A stretch of DNA of 64,000 nt from Pollutimonas nitritireducens (lineage in GTDB: Bacteria; Pseudomonadota; Gammaproteobacteria; Burkholderiales; Burkholderiaceae_B): contig NZ_PDNV01000003.1 in NCBI RefSeq assembly GCF_002849615.1, positions 310,001 through 374,000 on the forward strand. Reading direction: 5' to 3'. This document shows, piece after piece, positions 53,102 to 64,000 of this stretch. The number at the start of each line of letters is the position of its first letter. Position 1 is the first letter of the stretch. Both the position numbers and the translations under genes were made by a program. Below the pieces are notes generated by a model that saw nothing but the letters and a program-made list of their open reading frames with translations, did not search any database and was not told where the DNA came from.

Positions 53102-55810
53102 ATGCGCACCGACACAATCCCCACCATATCCCGCCACGACTATCAACCTTACCCCTATCGCCTTCCGCATGTCGCCCTCGAATTCGACCTCGATCCGCTG
53201 CAGACGCGCGTCAGTTCCCGGCTCGAGTTTGAACGCGTAGGCAACGTGAACGAACCCTTGCTTCTCAATGGGCAAGATCTGGTCCTGGAGTCGGTGATGC
53301 TCGACGGACAGACACTCGCGCCCCAGGCATACCGGCTACAGGACGAAACCCTCACCCTGTTCCCGACGAAGGCAAGCTTCACACTCCAGATTACGAGCCT
53401 TTGCAAACCGGCAGACAATTCGTCTCTGATGGGTTTGTATGTGTCGGGCGACAAATTGTTCACTCAATGCGAGGCCGAGGGTTTCAGACGTATTACATGG
53501 TTTCCGGATCGCCCCGATGTCATGTCGCGCTATCGCGTCACCCTTCGCGCTGACCGTATGCATTACCCCTTATTGCTCTCCAATGGCAATCTGCTGGAAT
53601 CCGTCGATTTGCCAGACGGCCGACACCAGGCCGTCTGGGAAGATCCTCACCCCAAGCCCAGCTATCTGTTTGCCTTGGTGGCGGGCGATTTCGCCTGCCG
53701 CGAGCAAACCGTCAAGACACACGGCAAGCGCGACGCGCTGTTGCAGATTTATAGCGATCGCGGCTCGGAGCCCAAGACACAATGGGCGCTGGACTGCCTG
53801 ATAAGATCACTCCAATGGGACGAGCAACGGTTCGGGCTGGAGCTCGATCTGGACCGCTTCATGGTAGTTGCTGCAAGAGACTTCAACATGGGGGCGATGG
53901 AAAATAAAGGCCTTAACATTTTCAATTCCGCCTACGTGCTGGCCGATAAGGACTCCGCAACCGATGCGGCGTATCGAGCCATCGAAGCCGTAATCGGGCA
54001 CGAATACTTTCACAACTGGACGGGCAATCGCGTGACCTGCCGCGACTGGTTCCAGTTGTCCCTGAAAGAAGGGCTGACTGTTTTCCGCGACCAGGAGTTC
54101 TCGGCCGATATGTTGGCGCACGACTTGTCCGGCGCCGAGGCGGCCAGCGCCCGTGCTGTCAAGCGCATTGATGACGTCAGCACGCTGCGCATCGCACAGT
54201 TTCCGGAAGATGCCGGGCCCATGGCCCATCCGATCCGGCCTGAAAGTTATCAGGAAATTGGCAATTTCTACACCGCCACCGTGTACGAGAAAGGCGCCGA
54301 AGTCATACGCATGCAACACACAATACTTGGAGAGACGGGATTCCGCGCTGGTATTGACGAATACTTCCGCCGCCATGACGGGGCCGCGGTTACCTGCGAT
54401 GACTTCGTCAGTGCCATGGAATCAGTATACGTACAGCGGAATCCCGGAAAAAACCTGGACGTCTTCCGTCGTTGGTACAGCCAGGCCGGCACGCCCCGGG
54501 TCAAAGTCGACCTGGCTTACGACGCCGAAGCCCATACATGTTCCATCACCTTGGCCCAGCACAATGAAGCCGTTGGCATCGAGCGACTGCAGTCGCCGGT
54601 ATTGCCCAAACCGCCTTTGCACATTCCCTTCGCCTTGGGCCTTCTGGATCAACAAGGAAAGCCACTGCCACTTGAGCACGATGGAAAAGCCGCCGAAACG
54701 GTGTTGCTCGAATTGACCGAAGAACGGCAAACGTGGGTCTTCGAAAACATTGCGCACAAACCGATACCCTCGCTATTGCGCAACTTTTCCGCACCCGTAA
54801 TCGTCGATATTGAACGACAGGAATCCGAGCTTATACTCCTGGCGCAACACGACACCGATCCTTTCGCCCGCTGGGAAGCCGTGCAGGAATTGGCCACGCG
54901 TCAACTGCTTTGTCTGACCCGGTCGATAAGCGATGAACGACAGTCCGACATCGCGTCGGGCCTGACCGAAACGTGGAAACGACTATTGCACGACCCCAAC
55001 CTGAGCGCGGCTTATAAGACACGGATACTCAGCCAACCGACAGAGAAAGAGCTGCTGGAAAAAACCAGCCCCATGGATCCGGCAGCGGTGGTGAAGGCAG
55101 GCAAACACATGCGTGAACAGCTGGGCCGCGCGCTGGCACCCGACTGGTTGGACATCTACCGTGCCACTTCGGGTAACGACGACGCATACCGGCCTGACCC
55201 GCTTTCTTCCGGGCGCCGGTCCTTGCACAATCTCTGCCTGCATTACTTGATGGCCGCCGGCCACCCCGATGCACAGCCGCTGGCCGTGGCCCAATACTAC
55301 GATGCGACCAACATGACCGACCGCATGGGCGGCCTATCGGCATTGGTACACTTTTCCGACTCGCCGCAGCGCCAGGAAGCGCTGAACCACTTCTACGAGC
55401 AGTGGCAACAGGACCCCCTGGTGATCGATAAATGGTTCGCTTTGCAGGCATCCGCCCCCGGCGCGACGGTCGAAACCATAAAGTCATTAATGCTGCACCC
55501 CGCGTTTTCCTTGCGCAATCCCAACCGGGCGCGCTCCCTGATTTTTCAATTCTGCATGAACAGCCTGCAGGGTGTGCATACGCCCGAAGGATACGCATTC
55601 TGGGCCGACCAGGTCATTGCCCTGGATCAGCTCAACCCTGAAATCGCAGCACGCCTGGCACGGGCGTTCGACAACTGGGCCCGCTACACCGCCAGAAACC
55701 GGGAAGCCATCCGGGCCGCCTTGCAACGCATCCAGCAACACCCCACACTGTCGCGCAACGTAAGCGAAATAGTTTCCAAAGCATTGAAAATACAGCAGGA
55801 GCAAAAATGA
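53102..55810 (+). CDS. pepN: Aminopeptidase N
   Basis: A 902-residue M1-family zinc aminopeptidase (E. coli PepN 870). The exopeptidase motif GAMEN is near residue 264 ([14 protein letters not shown]), the zinc site [14 protein letters not shown] near 299 with the second Glu ligand in [14 protein letters not shown] near 322, and the transition-state Tyr in [16 protein letters not shown] near 388. It removes N-terminal residues from peptides in the cytoplasm. The frame is open to 52817, but the ATG at 53102 ([19 protein letters not shown]) matches the family start; no strong ribosome binding site is visible. Its stop overlaps the fbp start by four bases. Confidence 0.95.
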   Translation: MRTDTIPTISRHDYQPYPYRLPHVALEFDLDPLQTRVSSRLEFERVGNVNEPLLLNGQDLVLESVMLDGQTLAPQAYRLQDETLTLFPTKASFTLQITSLCKPADNSSLMGLYVSGDKLFTQCEAEGFRRITWFPDRPDVMSRYRVTLRADRMHYPLLLSNGNLLESVDLPDGRHQAVWEDPHPKPSYLFALVAGDFACREQTVKTHGKRDALLQIYSDRGSEPKTQWALDCLIRSLQWDEQRFGLELDLDRFMVVAARDFNMGAMENKGLNIFNSAYVLADKDSATDAAYRAIEAVIGHEYFHNWTGNRVTCRDWFQLSLKEGLTVFRDQEFSADMLAHDLSGAEAASARAVKRIDDVSTLRIAQFPEDAGPMAHPIRPESYQEIGNFYTATVYEKGAEVIRMQHTILGETGFRAGIDEYFRRHDGAAVTCDDFVSAMESVYVQRNPGKNLDVFRRWYSQAGTPRVKVDLAYDAEAHTCSITLAQHNEAVGIERLQSPVLPKPPLHIPFALGLLDQQGKPLPLEHDGKAAETVLLELTEERQTWVFENIAHKPIPSLLRNFSAPVIVDIERQESELILLAQHDTDPFARWEAVQELATRQLLCLTRSISDERQSDIASGLTETWKRLLHDPNLSAAYKTRILSQPTEKELLEKTSPMDPAAVVKAGKHMREQLGRALAPDWLDIYRATSGNDDAYRPDPLSSGRRSLHNLCLHYLMAAGHPDAQPLAVAQYYDATNMTDRMGGLSALVHFSDSPQRQEALNHFYEQWQQDPLVIDKWFALQASAPGATVETIKSLMLHPAFSLRNPNRARSLIFQFCMNSLQGVHTPEGYAFWADQVIALDQLNPEIAARLARAFDNWARYTARNREAIRAALQRIQQHPTLSRNVSEIVSKALKIQQEQK

Positions 55811-56820
55811 AGCGCACAACATTGACCCAGTACTTGGTCGAGCAGCAGAGAAAAGAACAGGCAGTTTCAGCGGAAGTCCGCCTCCTCATAGAGACGGTGT
55901 CGCGGGCGTGCAAGGCCATCGGGCATGCGGTCAGCAAAGGCGCACTGGGTGGCGTTCTGGGCAGCCTGGAAAGCGAAAACGTTCAAGGCGAAGTGCAAAA
56001 GAAACTGGACGTACTGTCCAACGAAATATTGCTGGAAGCCAATGAGTGGGGCGGTCACCTGGCTGCCATGGCCTCAGAAGAAATGGAAACGATACACAGG
56101 ATTCCAAATCGCTACCCCAAGGGCGAATATCTGCTTCTGTTCGATCCCTTGGACGGCTCGTCCAATATCGATGTGAACGTATCCATTGGCACTATATTCT
56201 CGGTGCTGCACGCCCCGCACCATGCTTCAGGGCGGGACGTGGATGAAGACGACTTCCTGCAGCCCGGTGTACGCCAGGTTGCAGCCGGCTATGCGGTGTA
56301 CGGGCCGCAAACCATGCTGGTGCTGACGGTGGGTACAGGCGTGATGGGCTTCACGCTGGATCGCGAAATGGGTTCATGGGTACTGACGGACCCCAACATT
56401 ACCATTCCGGAACAAACCGCCGAGTTCGCCATCAACATGTCGAACATGCGTCATTGGGAAGCACCCGTCAAACGCTATATTGATGATTGTCTGGCCGGCG
56501 CGAGCGGACCTCTGGGCAAGGACTACAACATGCGATGGGTCGCGTCCATGGTTGCCGACGTGCACCGCATTCTTACCCGTGGCGGCATTTTCATGTACCC
56601 CCGCGACCAACGCCCTTCAGGCAAAAAAGGGAAACTGCGCCTCATGTATGAAGCCAATCCCATGAGCTTCCTTATTGAGCAGGCGGGCGGAGCTGCCCAC
56701 GATGGCAACCAGCGCATACTGGATGTTCAACCCACCACCTTGCATCAACGCATAGGGGTGATATTGGGGTCGAAGGAAGAAGTGGAACGTGTCAAGCGTT
56801 ATCACAACGAAGCGCTATAA
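55807..56820 (+). CDS. fbp: Fructose-1,6-bisphosphatase class I
   Basis: A 337-residue gluconeogenic phosphatase. Metal-binding motif [15 protein letters not shown] near residues 109-123, [12 protein letters not shown] near 92-103 and the substrate-binding [49 protein letters not shown] near 277-322 are all present. It follows pepN with a four-base overlap (ATGA), an arrangement seen in related Burkholderiales, so translation is coupled. No second FBPase is in the window. Confidence 0.97.
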   Translation: MKRTTLTQYLVEQQRKEQAVSAEVRLLIETVSRACKAIGHAVSKGALGGVLGSLESENVQGEVQKKLDVLSNEILLEANEWGGHLAAMASEEMETIHRIPNRYPKGEYLLLFDPLDGSSNIDVNVSIGTIFSVLHAPHHASGRDVDEDDFLQPGVRQVAAGYAVYGPQTMLVLTVGTGVMGFTLDREMGSWVLTDPNITIPEQTAEFAINMSNMRHWEAPVKRYIDDCLAGASGPLGKDYNMRWVASMVADVHRILTRGGIFMYPRDQRPSGKKGKLRLMYEANPMSFLIEQAGGAAHDGNQRILDVQPTTLHQRIGVILGSKEEVERVKRYHNEAL

Positions 56821-56876
56821 GCACGCGCGATGCGGGTCCGGAAAACCGGTGCCAGCATCGCAAATGAGCTTGCAAG

Positions 56877-56905
56877 GATTCGGACGGGCCAAAGCCGTCC
56901 GGATC
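56877..56905. terminator. Terminator hairpin between fbp and the quinone reductase gene
   Basis: Arms at 56877-56887 and 56895-56905 form an 11-bp stem (core CGGACGG/CCGTCCG, one G-U) with a seven-base loop, in the gap between two converging genes. No clear T tract on either side. Confidence 0.5.
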
Positions 56906-56909
56906 ACAC

Positions 56910-57896
56910 TCAATCGAGTGTCAGAATGGTGGCGCCGGTAGTCTTGCGGCCTTGCAAAGCCTGTTGAGCCTGGCCGGCGTCTTCCAGGGGAAATCGCTGG
57001 CCAATGATGATGTCGATCTTCTTTTTTGCGACCAGGCCGAAAAGCTCATCCGATGCCGCCTGCATTTTTTCGCGCGTCGGTACGTGGGTAGCCAGGGTTG
57101 GACGTGTAACGTACAAAGAACCTTTGCTGGCCAATATGCCCAGGTTCACCCCTTCGACAGACCCGGATGCGTTACCGAAACTGACCATCAGGCCTCGTGG
57201 TTCGAGGCAGTCGAGCGAGGTAAGCCATGTGTCCTTGCCGACGCCGTCGTAGACGACGGGCACTTTTTTGCCATTCGTGAGCTCATTGACGCGGTCGACG
57301 ACATTTTCGCGGGAGTAGTCGATAACTTCCCACGCACCATGGGATTTTGCCAATGCGGCTTTTTCGGGGCTGGATGCCGTGCCGATAAGTTTGACGCCCA
57401 GGGCCTTGGCCCATTGGCAAGCGATGAGCCCGACGCCGCCTGCGGCGGCGTGAAATAGTATCGTTTCGCCACCTTGCAGGCGATACGTCTGGCGAAACAG
57501 ATACTGAACCGTGAGCCCCTTGAGCATCATGGCGGCAGCCTGTTCGAAACTGACGCCCTTGGGAAGCTTGACGACCCGATCGGCGGGAACATTGCGCGCT
57601 TCGGCGTAAGCGCCCAGTGGGCTTTGGCCATACGCGACGCGATCACCGACCTTCAGGTGCCTGACATCGGCGCCGACTGCCTCGATCACGCCCGACGCCT
57701 CGAAGCCCAGGCCACAGGGCAACGGATGCTTGTACAGCCCGGTGCGGTAGTAGATATCGATGAAGTTCAGGCCAACCGCTTTCTGGCGTATAGTTACTTC
57801 ATTTTTCTCGGGCGCCGGAACCCCTACCGAAACAAGTTTCAATACTTCCGGGCCACCGTTTTCTTCGATTCGTATAGCTTTGACCTGGTTTTCCAA
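56910..57896 (-). CDS. NADPH:quinone oxidoreductase, Qor type
   Basis: A 328-residue zinc-free medium-chain dehydrogenase. VKAIRIEENGGPEVLKLV begins the GroES-like domain; GLNFIDIYYRTGLYKHPLPCGLGFEASGVIEAVG near residues 42-75, and the NADPH-binding LFHAAAGGVGLIACQWAKALGVKLIGTASSPEKA near 140-174 follow. PVVYDGVGKDTWLTSLDCLEPRGLMVSFGNASG is also typical of Qor. The start is taken as TTG at 57896 because AAGGAG lies six bases before it; the longer ATG start at 57929 has no such site. Reduces quinones with NADPH in the cytoplasm. Confidence 0.92.
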   Translation of the reverse strand: MENQVKAIRIEENGGPEVLKLVSVGVPAPEKNEVTIRQKAVGLNFIDIYYRTGLYKHPLPCGLGFEASGVIEAVGADVRHLKVGDRVAYGQSPLGAYAEARNVPADRVVKLPKGVSFEQAAAMMLKGLTVQYLFRQTYRLQGGETILFHAAAGGVGLIACQWAKALGVKLIGTASSPEKAALAKSHGAWEVIDYSRENVVDRVNELTNGKKVPVVYDGVGKDTWLTSLDCLEPRGLMVSFGNASGSVEGVNLGILASKGSLYVTRPTLATHVPTREKMQAASDELFGLVAKKKIDIIIGQRFPLEDAGQAQQALQGRKTTGATILTLD

Positions 57897-57974
57897 GACG
57901 AACTCCTTAGATAGATGTTTAGGGCGCAATAAGCGCTTAGTTTAATTCCTTATTGCAACCCTGTACCTGAAAAA

Positions 57975-58853
57975 ATGAATCGTCAGCGTGCTCTCTTTGC
58001 GATTCATGTCGCCGCCGTATTATTTGGCCTGACCGGCATATTCGGTGAACTCATCCAGGCCGATGCCCTCGTCATTACTGCGGGCCGTGCAAGCTTCGCG
58101 GTCCTCGCCCTGCTCGCGTTCATTCGATACCAGGGCGGTTCCCTGATGCAAGGCTTCAGACTCCGGAACATCGGCGTCCTGGCGGCCGCAGGGGCCATGC
58201 TGGCCCTGCACTGGGTTACGTTCTTCATCAGCGTAAAGATCGCTGGTGTCGCGGTCGCGACCTTGGGCTTCGCCAGCTTCCCTGCATTCATCACGTTATG
58301 CGAATGCGTATTCTTCAAGGAAAAGGTCCGAATGGCGGAATGGTTGATCCTTGGCCTGGTCACGCTCGGCCTGATGCTGGTCACGCCATCCTTCGACTTT
58401 CGCGATGAAGCCACCGTGGGACTTGCCTGGGCGATTCTGTCGGGCCTGTCCTTTGCCATCTTCACACTGATCAACCGGCGTGCGGCCGCCCATATCCCCG
58501 CGCAACAGGTTGCCTGTTGGGAAAACCTGGTGGTGGCACTGCTGACGCTGCCCTTCTCTTTCCCGGCGATCGCGCAACTGGATGCCATCAACTGGCTGTG
58601 GATCGCGTTGTTGGGCGTTTTTTGCACTGCCCTGTCGCATTATTTGCTGGTATCGAGCCTGATGACGCTCAAGGCGCGCAGCGCAGGTATCGTGATTGCG
58701 CTGGAACCGCTCTATGCTATTTTCTTTGCCGCGATCCTGTTTGCCCAATATCCGTCGAACCGGGCGTTGTTTGGAGGATCGCTCATGATAGGCGCCATTG
58801 TATGGTCGGGACTGCGCAAGACCGGCACCCACGCCGGCAAGTCAGTCCCGTAA
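57975..58853 (+). CDS. EamA/DMT-superfamily transporter
   Basis: A 292-residue membrane protein with ten hydrophobic helices and two EamA repeats (about residues 8-135 and 150-285). Features: VLFGLTGIFGELIQADALVITAGRASFAVLALL near the start, WVTFFISVKIAGVAVATLGFASFPAFITLCE near 80, and LMTLKARSAGIVIALEPLYAIFFAAILF near 233. Members export amino acids or other metabolites; the substrate is not predictable. Divergent from the quinone reductase gene. Confidence 0.9.
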   Translation: MNRQRALFAIHVAAVLFGLTGIFGELIQADALVITAGRASFAVLALLAFIRYQGGSLMQGFRLRNIGVLAAAGAMLALHWVTFFISVKIAGVAVATLGFASFPAFITLCECVFFKEKVRMAEWLILGLVTLGLMLVTPSFDFRDEATVGLAWAILSGLSFAIFTLINRRAAAHIPAQQVACWENLVVALLTLPFSFPAIAQLDAINWLWIALLGVFCTALSHYLLVSSLMTLKARSAGIVIALEPLYAIFFAAILFAQYPSNRALFGGSLMIGAIVWSGLRKTGTHAGKSVP

Positions 58854-58868
58854 GCAAAGACCCGTCGA

Positions 58869-59939
58869 TCAGGACCGGCTGATCACATCCACGATGGCCT
58901 GGCCGACATCCCGGGTGCTGGCGCTTCCCTTCATATCGGGCGTACGCGGACCGTTTTCCAGGACAGTCTCGATGGCCTTCACAACTTCCTGCGCCGCCTG
59001 GGGATAACCCAAGAAATCCAGCATCATCGCACCGCTCCAGATCTGGCCTATAGGATTGGCAATGCCTTTGCCGTAGATATCCGGCGCCGAACCGTGCACT
59101 GGCTCGAACAAAGATGGAAACTTTCGCTCCGGGTTAAGGTTGGCGGAGGGCGCTATACCTATGGTGCCAGTGCAAGCCGGGCCAAGGTCCGAGAGAATGT
59201 CTCCGAACAGGTTGGAGGCCACTACCACATCGAAGCGATCCGGATGCTGGACGAAGTGGGCGCATAGGATATCGATGTGATATTTGTCCCAGCGGACGTC
59301 GGGATAGTGTTGCGCCATCTCGGCCACGCGATCGTCCCACCAGGGCATGGAAATTGAGATGCCATTGGATTTGGTCGCTGCGGTCAGGTGCTTGCCGCGT
59401 TTTTGGGCAAGCTCGAACGCGAACTTGAGGACGCGCTCCGCACCGATACGGGTGAACACGCTTTCTTGAATCACCACCTCGCGTTGAGTGCCTTCAAACA
59501 ATCGTCCACCGCTGTTGGAGTATTCGCCCTCGGTGTTTTCGCGGACAATGAAAAAATCGATATCTCCGGGCTTGCGGTCGGCCAAGGGCGATTTGACGCC
59601 CGGCATCAGACGCACCGGCCTCAAGTTGATGTATTGGTCGAATTCACGTCGGAATTTGAACAATGACTCCCAAAGCGCGACGTGATCAGGCACCAGGTCG
59701 GGCCAGCCTATGGCGCCAAAGAAAATGGCTTCATGCTTGCTGAGGCGCTCTTTCCAGTCTTCCGGCATCATGCGGCCGTGCTTGGCGTAATGATCGCAGC
59801 TCCAGTCGAGCTGCTCCCATTCGAAGCGGATATCGTGACGAGCTGCCACGGCATCCAGCACGCGCACCCCCTCGGGCATGACTTCTTTGCCGATTCCATC
59901 ACCCGCGATGACGGCGATACTGTGAACGTTATTGGTCAC
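58869..59939 (-). CDS. Tartrate/D-malate dehydrogenase family protein
   Basis: A 356-residue NAD-dependent beta-decarboxylating dehydrogenase of the isopropylmalate/isocitrate family. FFGAIGWPDLVPDHVALWESLFKFRREFDQYINLRPVRLMPGV near residues 73-115, ENTEGEYSNSGGR near 132-144 and ASNLFGDILSDLGPACTGTIGIAPSANLNPE near 238-268 are the substrate and metal sites. The DHVALWESLFKFRR stretch and Trp-rich loop separate tartrate/D-malate dehydrogenases (TtuC/DmlA) from LeuB. It could oxidise tartrate, D-malate or a 3-alkylmalate. No tartrate transporter is adjacent. Distinguishing TtuC from DmlA needs assays. Confidence 0.9.
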   Translation of the reverse strand: MTNNVHSIAVIAGDGIGKEVMPEGVRVLDAVAARHDIRFEWEQLDWSCDHYAKHGRMMPEDWKERLSKHEAIFFGAIGWPDLVPDHVALWESLFKFRREFDQYINLRPVRLMPGVKSPLADRKPGDIDFFIVRENTEGEYSNSGGRLFEGTQREVVIQESVFTRIGAERVLKFAFELAQKRGKHLTAATKSNGISISMPWWDDRVAEMAQHYPDVRWDKYHIDILCAHFVQHPDRFDVVVASNLFGDILSDLGPACTGTIGIAPSANLNPERKFPSLFEPVHGSAPDIYGKGIANPIGQIWSGAMMLDFLGYPQAAQEVVKAIETVLENGPRTPDMKGSASTRDVGQAIVDVISRS

Positions 59940-60013
59940 CTTGATCTCTCTTATCAGTTATGAAAATGGTTATGCAATCCTGCTTGCAACAGAACAATGC
60001 GGTACAGCGCGAT

Positions 60014-61519
60014 CTACTTGCGCCCGATCAGCGATCCCAGGACCCCCCGCACCAATCGATTGGCGGCACTCCGCGCAGCACTTTTGAACGCCGACTGGAC
60101 AATGCCGTCGCGGCGCCCTCCCCGTGGCCCTGTCGAGCCAAAAAGGAAATCGTTGACAGTGCCCATCAGCCCTCCGTCGGCGCCGGGTGCGTTTGCTGGC
60201 TCGCCGGTACCCGCGGACACTGCGGCGTCGGCAGGTGGGGACGCGGCACGCTTTCTCAGGATCTCGTACGCCGATTCGCGATCGACGGTTTGCTCATACT
60301 TGCCACCAAGCATGGATGCGGCACGCACGGCCTGGCGCTCGGCGTCGGTGGCTGCACCTATCCGGCTTCCCGGAGCAAGCATCCATACCCGTTCAGTGGG
60401 CATGGGGCGGCCTTTGGCATCCAGCATCGAAACCAGAGCCTCGCCCACGCCCAGCTCGGTGATTGCCGCCTCGATATCGAGGCCGGGATTAGGGCGCATG
60501 GTCTGGGCGGCGGTCTTGACTGCTTTCTGATCACGCGGCGTGAACGCCCGCAACGCATGCTGCACGCGGTTCCCCAATTGGCCAAGAACGGTGTCGGGAA
60601 TATCCAGCGGATTCTGGGTGACAAAATAAACGCCCACGCCTTTTGATCGCACCAACCGCACGACTTGTTCTATTTTTTCCAGCAAAGCCTTGGGTGCGTC
60701 GTTGAACAGCAAATGCGCCTCGTCAAAGAAGAATACAAACTTTGGCTTCTCGGGGTCTCCGACTTCGGGAAGCCCCTCGTACAAATCGGCGAGCATCCAG
60801 AGGAGGAATACTGCATACAGACGCGGCGACTGCATGAGTTTGTCGGCCGCCAGGATATTGACAATACCCTGTCCTTTTTCATTGACACGTATCCAGTCGA
60901 AAATATTCAACATGGGTTCACCGAAGAAACCATCGGCTCCCTGAGACTCCAGGCGCAGCAGGCTGCGCTGTATGGCCCCGATGGATGCGGACGACACGTT
61001 GCCATAGCGGGTTCGCAGTTCCGATGAACGATCGGCAATATGCTCAAGCATGGCACGCAGGTCTTTCAGGTCGAGAATGAGCTGGCCTTCATCGTCGGCG
61101 ACCTTGAATACCAGGCTGAGCACGCCTTCCTGGGTGTCGTTCAGTTCCAGCATACGCGCCAATAGCAAGGGCCCCATGTCGGAAACTGTGGCGCGTACCG
61201 GATGTCCTTGCTCGCCGAAAATATCCCAGAACACGACAGGGCAGCCTCCCCATACGGGCTCGGGCAAGCCGAGCTTTGCCAACCGCTCTTGCAGCTTGGG
61301 ACTGGATGCGCCTGATTGCGAGATGCCGCTGAGATCGCCCTTGACGTCCGCCACGAACACAGCAGTGCCCATGCGCGAGAACGCCTCGGCCAGCAGCTGT
61401 AATGTCACTGTTTTTCCCGTGCCGGTGGCGCCAGTAATGCATCCATGGCGATTGGCAAGTTGCGGCAACAGAAACGTGTCGGCACCGGCATTCTTTGCAA
61501 TAACAACGGGATCGGCCAT
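60014..61519 (-). CDS. HerA-like ATPase, DUF853 (YjgR) family
   Basis: A 501-residue P-loop ATPase. Walker [20 protein letters not shown] near residues 31-49, [15 protein letters not shown] near 53-67, Walker [75 protein letters not shown] near 265-335. The C-terminal region has the [10 protein letters not shown] segment and a Gly/Ala-rich linker. These proteins are hexameric FtsK/HerA-type motors; the function of the YjgR group is not settled. The ATG at 61519 has GGTGGA upstream. It ends 74 bp before the dehydrogenase gene on the same strand. Confidence 0.9.
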   Translation of the reverse strand: MADPVVIAKNAGADTFLLPQLANRHGCITGATGTGKTVTLQLLAEAFSRMGTAVFVADVKGDLSGISQSGASSPKLQERLAKLGLPEPVWGGCPVVFWDIFGEQGHPVRATVSDMGPLLLARMLELNDTQEGVLSLVFKVADDEGQLILDLKDLRAMLEHIADRSSELRTRYGNVSSASIGAIQRSLLRLESQGADGFFGEPMLNIFDWIRVNEKGQGIVNILAADKLMQSPRLYAVFLLWMLADLYEGLPEVGDPEKPKFVFFFDEAHLLFNDAPKALLEKIEQVVRLVRSKGVGVYFVTQNPLDIPDTVLGQLGNRVQHALRAFTPRDQKAVKTAAQTMRPNPGLDIEAAITELGVGEALVSMLDAKGRPMPTERVWMLAPGSRIGAATDAERQAVRAASMLGGKYEQTVDRESAYEILRKRAASPPADAAVSAGTGEPANAPGADGGLMGTVNDFLFGSTGPRGGRRDGIVQSAFKSAARSAANRLVRGVLGSLIGRK

Positions 61520-61629
61520 TCGTATTCCACCATTTCGGACAAGACTAAAAAGAATGCCAAGTGTAATTCGATGCCACTTCCTGTGCACGCGTTAAAATCC
61601 CTTCTTTCTCTTGAATTAAATGACACTTT

Positions 61630-62361
61630 ATGGCCGGTCACAGTAAATGGGCGAACATCCAGCACCGCAAGGGGCGCCAAGATGCCAAGAGAGGCAAACT
61701 CTGGACAAAAATCATTCGCGAGATCACGGTCGCTGCGCGCGCCGGTGGCGCCGACCCTGATTCCAATCCGCGCCTGCGGATGGCATGGGACAAAGGCATG
61801 GCTGCCAATATGCCGAAAGAGAATATCCAGCGTGCGATCCAGCGCGGCGCCGGCGGCGCCGACGGCGCAAATTACGAAGAAATCCGCTATGAGGGTTATG
61901 GTGTGGGCGGAGCCGCGGTCATTATCGACTGCATGACCGATAATCGCACCCGCACGGTCGCCGAAGTGCGTCATGCATTAAGCAAGCATGGCGGCAACCT
62001 TGGGCAGGAGGGCTCCGTAGCCTTCATGTTCCAGCATTGCGGCCAATTCCTGTTCGCGCCGGGAACGTCGGAGGAACGCGTCATGGAAGCCGCTTTGGAA
62101 GCGGGCGCCGAAGACATTCAGACCGATGACGAAGGCATGATCGAAGTCATTTGTTCGCCTGCCGACTACGCTGCCGTGAAGGCGGCGTTCGAACAGGCAT
62201 CGCTGGTACCGGAGGTCCAGGGCGTCATCATGAAGGCGCTGAGCGAAACGGAACTCACCGGCGAAGACGCCATGAAAATGCAGAAAATGCTGGATGTGCT
62301 CGAAGGGCTGGACGATGTGCAGGATGTCTTTACCACCGCCGTCCTGGATGAAGCCGACTAA
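61630..62361 (+). CDS. yebC: YebC/PmpR family regulator (TACO1 homologue)
   Basis: A 243-residue protein starting [32 protein letters not shown], the invariant N-terminus of this family. [39 protein letters not shown] and [15 protein letters not shown] follow, then two alpha/beta domains ending in [14 protein letters not shown]. The family has been described both as DNA-binding transcription regulator and, more recently, as a ribosome-associated factor that relieves stalling. It is followed by purD after 57 bp. Confidence 0.96.
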   Translation: MAGHSKWANIQHRKGRQDAKRGKLWTKIIREITVAARAGGADPDSNPRLRMAWDKGMAANMPKENIQRAIQRGAGGADGANYEEIRYEGYGVGGAAVIIDCMTDNRTRTVAEVRHALSKHGGNLGQEGSVAFMFQHCGQFLFAPGTSEERVMEAALEAGAEDIQTDDEGMIEVICSPADYAAVKAAFEQASLVPEVQGVIMKALSETELTGEDAMKMQKMLDVLEGLDDVQDVFTTAVLDEAD

Positions 62362-62418
62362 GGCATTTGAACGAACCCGCCATTTACTCAATACGTCTTA
62401 CCATAAACAACTCACACT

Positions 62419-63714
62419 ATGAAACTACTTGTAATCGGTGGCGGTGGTCGCGAACACGCCCTGGCCTGGAAACTGGCCCAATCCTCCCGCGTGGAAACGG
62501 TATATGTCGCGCCGGGCAACGGCGGGACTGCGCGGTCGGAACGATTGCAAAACGTACCATTGGTCAATATTGACGAACTCGTTGCTTTCGCCCGAAAGGA
62601 ACAGATTGCGTTTGCCGTGGTGGGTCCGGAAGCGCCGTTGGCGGCCGGTGTCGTCGACGCGTTTCAGGCAGCCGGTTTGAAAATATTCGGGCCTACCCGG
62701 GCAGCGGCACAACTTGAAAGTTCAAAAGATTATGCGAAGGCGTTCATGGTGCGTCACCATATCCCTACCGCGGCCTACCGGACCTTCACCGATCCGGCAC
62801 GGGCCAAAGCCTATATCGCCGAACAAGGCGCGCCCATCGTCATCAAGGCCGATGGCCTGGCGGCCGGGAAAGGTGTGGTCGTCGCGGCGACCACGGACGA
62901 AGCCTTCGACGCCATTGATCAGATGCTGGGCGACGGATCGCTGGGTGCGGCGGGTGCGCGCGTAGTCATCGAAGAGTGTCTGCTCGGTGAAGAAGCCAGC
63001 TTCATCGTCATGTGCGATGGACGCAGCGTGCTGGCGCTGGCCACCAGCCAGGATCATAAACGGCTCAACGACAACGATCTGGGTCCCAATACAGGAGGAA
63101 TGGGCGCTTATTCCCCGGCGCCGGTCATCAGCGCTGCCCTTCATGACCGGATCATGCGCGAGGTCATCGATCCGACGATCGCCGGCATGGCCAAAGACGG
63201 AACACCCTATACCGGTTTCCTGTATGCTGGCCTCATGATAGGCGGCGGCCCGGACGCCGCGCGCACACTAAAGGTGCTCGAGTTCAATTGCCGTATGGGC
63301 GACCCCGAAACGCAACCCATCGTAATGCGCATAAAAAACGACCTTGCGCAGGTGTTCGCGCTTGCCGTTGACCAGCGCCTGAATGAAGCCAGCATAGATT
63401 GGGATCCGCGCACAGCGCTGGGCGTCGTCTTGGCGGCTCACAACTATCCGTCGACACCGCGCAATGGTGACACGATCAGCCGATTACCCCAGGACACCCC
63501 CGAATGCATGGTATTTCATGCGGGAACCGTGCTCGATAATGGCACACTCAAGACGTCGGGGGGACGGGTGCTGTGCGTAACCGCGTTGGCCGACTCAGTC
63601 AAATCGGCCCAGGCTGCGGCTTATGCTGCAATAGCACAGACCCACTTTGCCGGAATGCAATACCGCAAGGACATCGGATGGCGCGCCATACCGGCCGGAA
63701 ACAGTTCAACGTAA
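62419..63714 (+). CDS. purD: Phosphoribosylamine-glycine ligase
   Basis: A 431-residue ATP-grasp ligase that joins glycine to phosphoribosylamine, step two of purine synthesis. It starts [22 protein letters not shown], with [36 protein letters not shown] near residues 65-100, the ATP-binding [23 protein letters not shown] near 141-163, [27 protein letters not shown] near 211-237 and [15 protein letters not shown] near 291. Full length. It probably shares a transcript with hemF, which starts 10 bp on. Confidence 0.97.
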   Translation: MKLLVIGGGGREHALAWKLAQSSRVETVYVAPGNGGTARSERLQNVPLVNIDELVAFARKEQIAFAVVGPEAPLAAGVVDAFQAAGLKIFGPTRAAAQLESSKDYAKAFMVRHHIPTAAYRTFTDPARAKAYIAEQGAPIVIKADGLAAGKGVVVAATTDEAFDAIDQMLGDGSLGAAGARVVIEECLLGEEASFIVMCDGRSVLALATSQDHKRLNDNDLGPNTGGMGAYSPAPVISAALHDRIMREVIDPTIAGMAKDGTPYTGFLYAGLMIGGGPDAARTLKVLEFNCRMGDPETQPIVMRIKNDLAQVFALAVDQRLNEASIDWDPRTALGVVLAAHNYPSTPRNGDTISRLPQDTPECMVFHAGTVLDNGTLKTSGGRVLCVTALADSVKSAQAAAYAAIAQTHFAGMQYRKDIGWRAIPAGNSST

Positions 63715-63724
63715 GGAGCCCGAT

Positions 63725-64000
63725 TTGACCGTTCCGATTTCCGCTGCCCATGACTATTTTCTGGGTCTCCAGGCTCGTATCGTGGCAGCCCTGGAGGCAT
63801 CCGACGGCAGCAGCTTCAAGGCAGACCAATGGACTCGCCCTGAAGGCGGGGGCGGCTTGTCGCGCTACCTCGAGGGGGGTTCCGTGTTCGAACGCGCAGG
63901 TGTGCTGTTCAGTCACGTCCAGGGCAAGACCTTGCCGCCGTCAGCCAGCGCGCACCGCAGTGAACTTGCCGGCCGCGCCTGGGAAGCGATGGGTGTCTCC
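63725..64000 (+). CDS. hemF: Oxygen-dependent coproporphyrinogen III oxidase, 5' part
   Basis: The first 92 codons of a gene that runs past the window. The start is TTG at 63725 with AAGGAG six bases upstream. The visible part includes [47 protein letters not shown] near residues 43-69 and [23 protein letters not shown], which are the HemF N-terminal blocks. HemF performs the oxygen-dependent double decarboxylation to protoporphyrinogen IX in heme synthesis. Confidence 0.93.
   Translation, partial: MTVPISAAHDYFLGLQARIVAALEASDGSSFKADQWTRPEGGGGLSRYLEGGSVFERAGVLFSHVQGKTLPPSASAHRSELAGRAWEAMGVS

Overview
The window is a chromosomal stretch of a high-GC betaproteobacterium. I infer a member of the Burkholderiales close to the Alcaligenaceae (Bordetella/Pusillimonas-like). 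This rests on the style of the housekeeping genes, the many Bug-type (TctC) and TRAP binding proteins, a BpH3-type H-NS protein and the ectoine cluster, not on a 16S gene or a database search. No integrase, transposase, CRISPR array or phage gene was seen.

Layout. 1-10.4 kb: end of an azoreductase gene, the RNA helicase DbpA, RibA, four small unknown genes (two of them tandem paralogues), a B12-dependent ribonucleotide reductase (NrdJ) and a cyanide-insensitive-type bd oxidase, cydAB, with an extra 52-codon DUF2474-like gene at its 3' end. 10.4-25.1 kb: a 13.5-kb run of genes on the minus strand, controlled by a divergent IclR-type regulator. It joins three unrelated transporters (polar amino acid-type ABC, tripartite tricarboxylate TctABC, TRAP DctPQM) to an IlvD/Edd-type sugar-acid dehydratase, two SDR dehydrogenases and an FAH-family hydrolase. 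These enzymes fit the hydrolytic pathway from a 2-keto-3-deoxy sugar acid through a 2,4-diketo intermediate to pyruvate plus lactate or glycolate. 25-31 kb: a zone of small and decaying genes (OB-fold protein, MFS carrier, two Hsp20 chaperones, small lipoproteins, and a deleted lysR/tautomerase pair), ending in a tRNA-Lys(CTT). 31-42 kb: purB, a GST, a TauE-type exporter, mnmA, the glycolate oxidase genes glcDEF with a further D-lactate dehydrogenase-like gene, and aroG. 42-49.4 kb: an ectoine island with the uptake genes ehuBCDA on the plus strand, convergent with the synthesis operon ectR-ectABCD. 49.5-64 kb: housekeeping genes (tldD, a nitrilase-family amidase, an H-NS protein, pepN-fbp, quinone reductase, DMT exporter, tartrate/D-malate dehydrogenase, a HerA-like ATPase, yebC, purD and the start of hemF).

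Two regulatory findings stand out. First, aroG is preceded by an unlisted 28-codon leader peptide with seven Phe and two Tyr codons. Next comes an intrinsic terminator whose 5' arm can also pair with a segment inside the leader ORF, which makes a phenylalanine attenuator. Second, the ectR-ectABCD promoter (TTGACA, 17 bp, TATCAT) and the candidate ehuBCDA promoter share a 17-bp element matching at 14 positions. It is the best candidate for the EctR operator and would couple ectoine synthesis to ectoine uptake.
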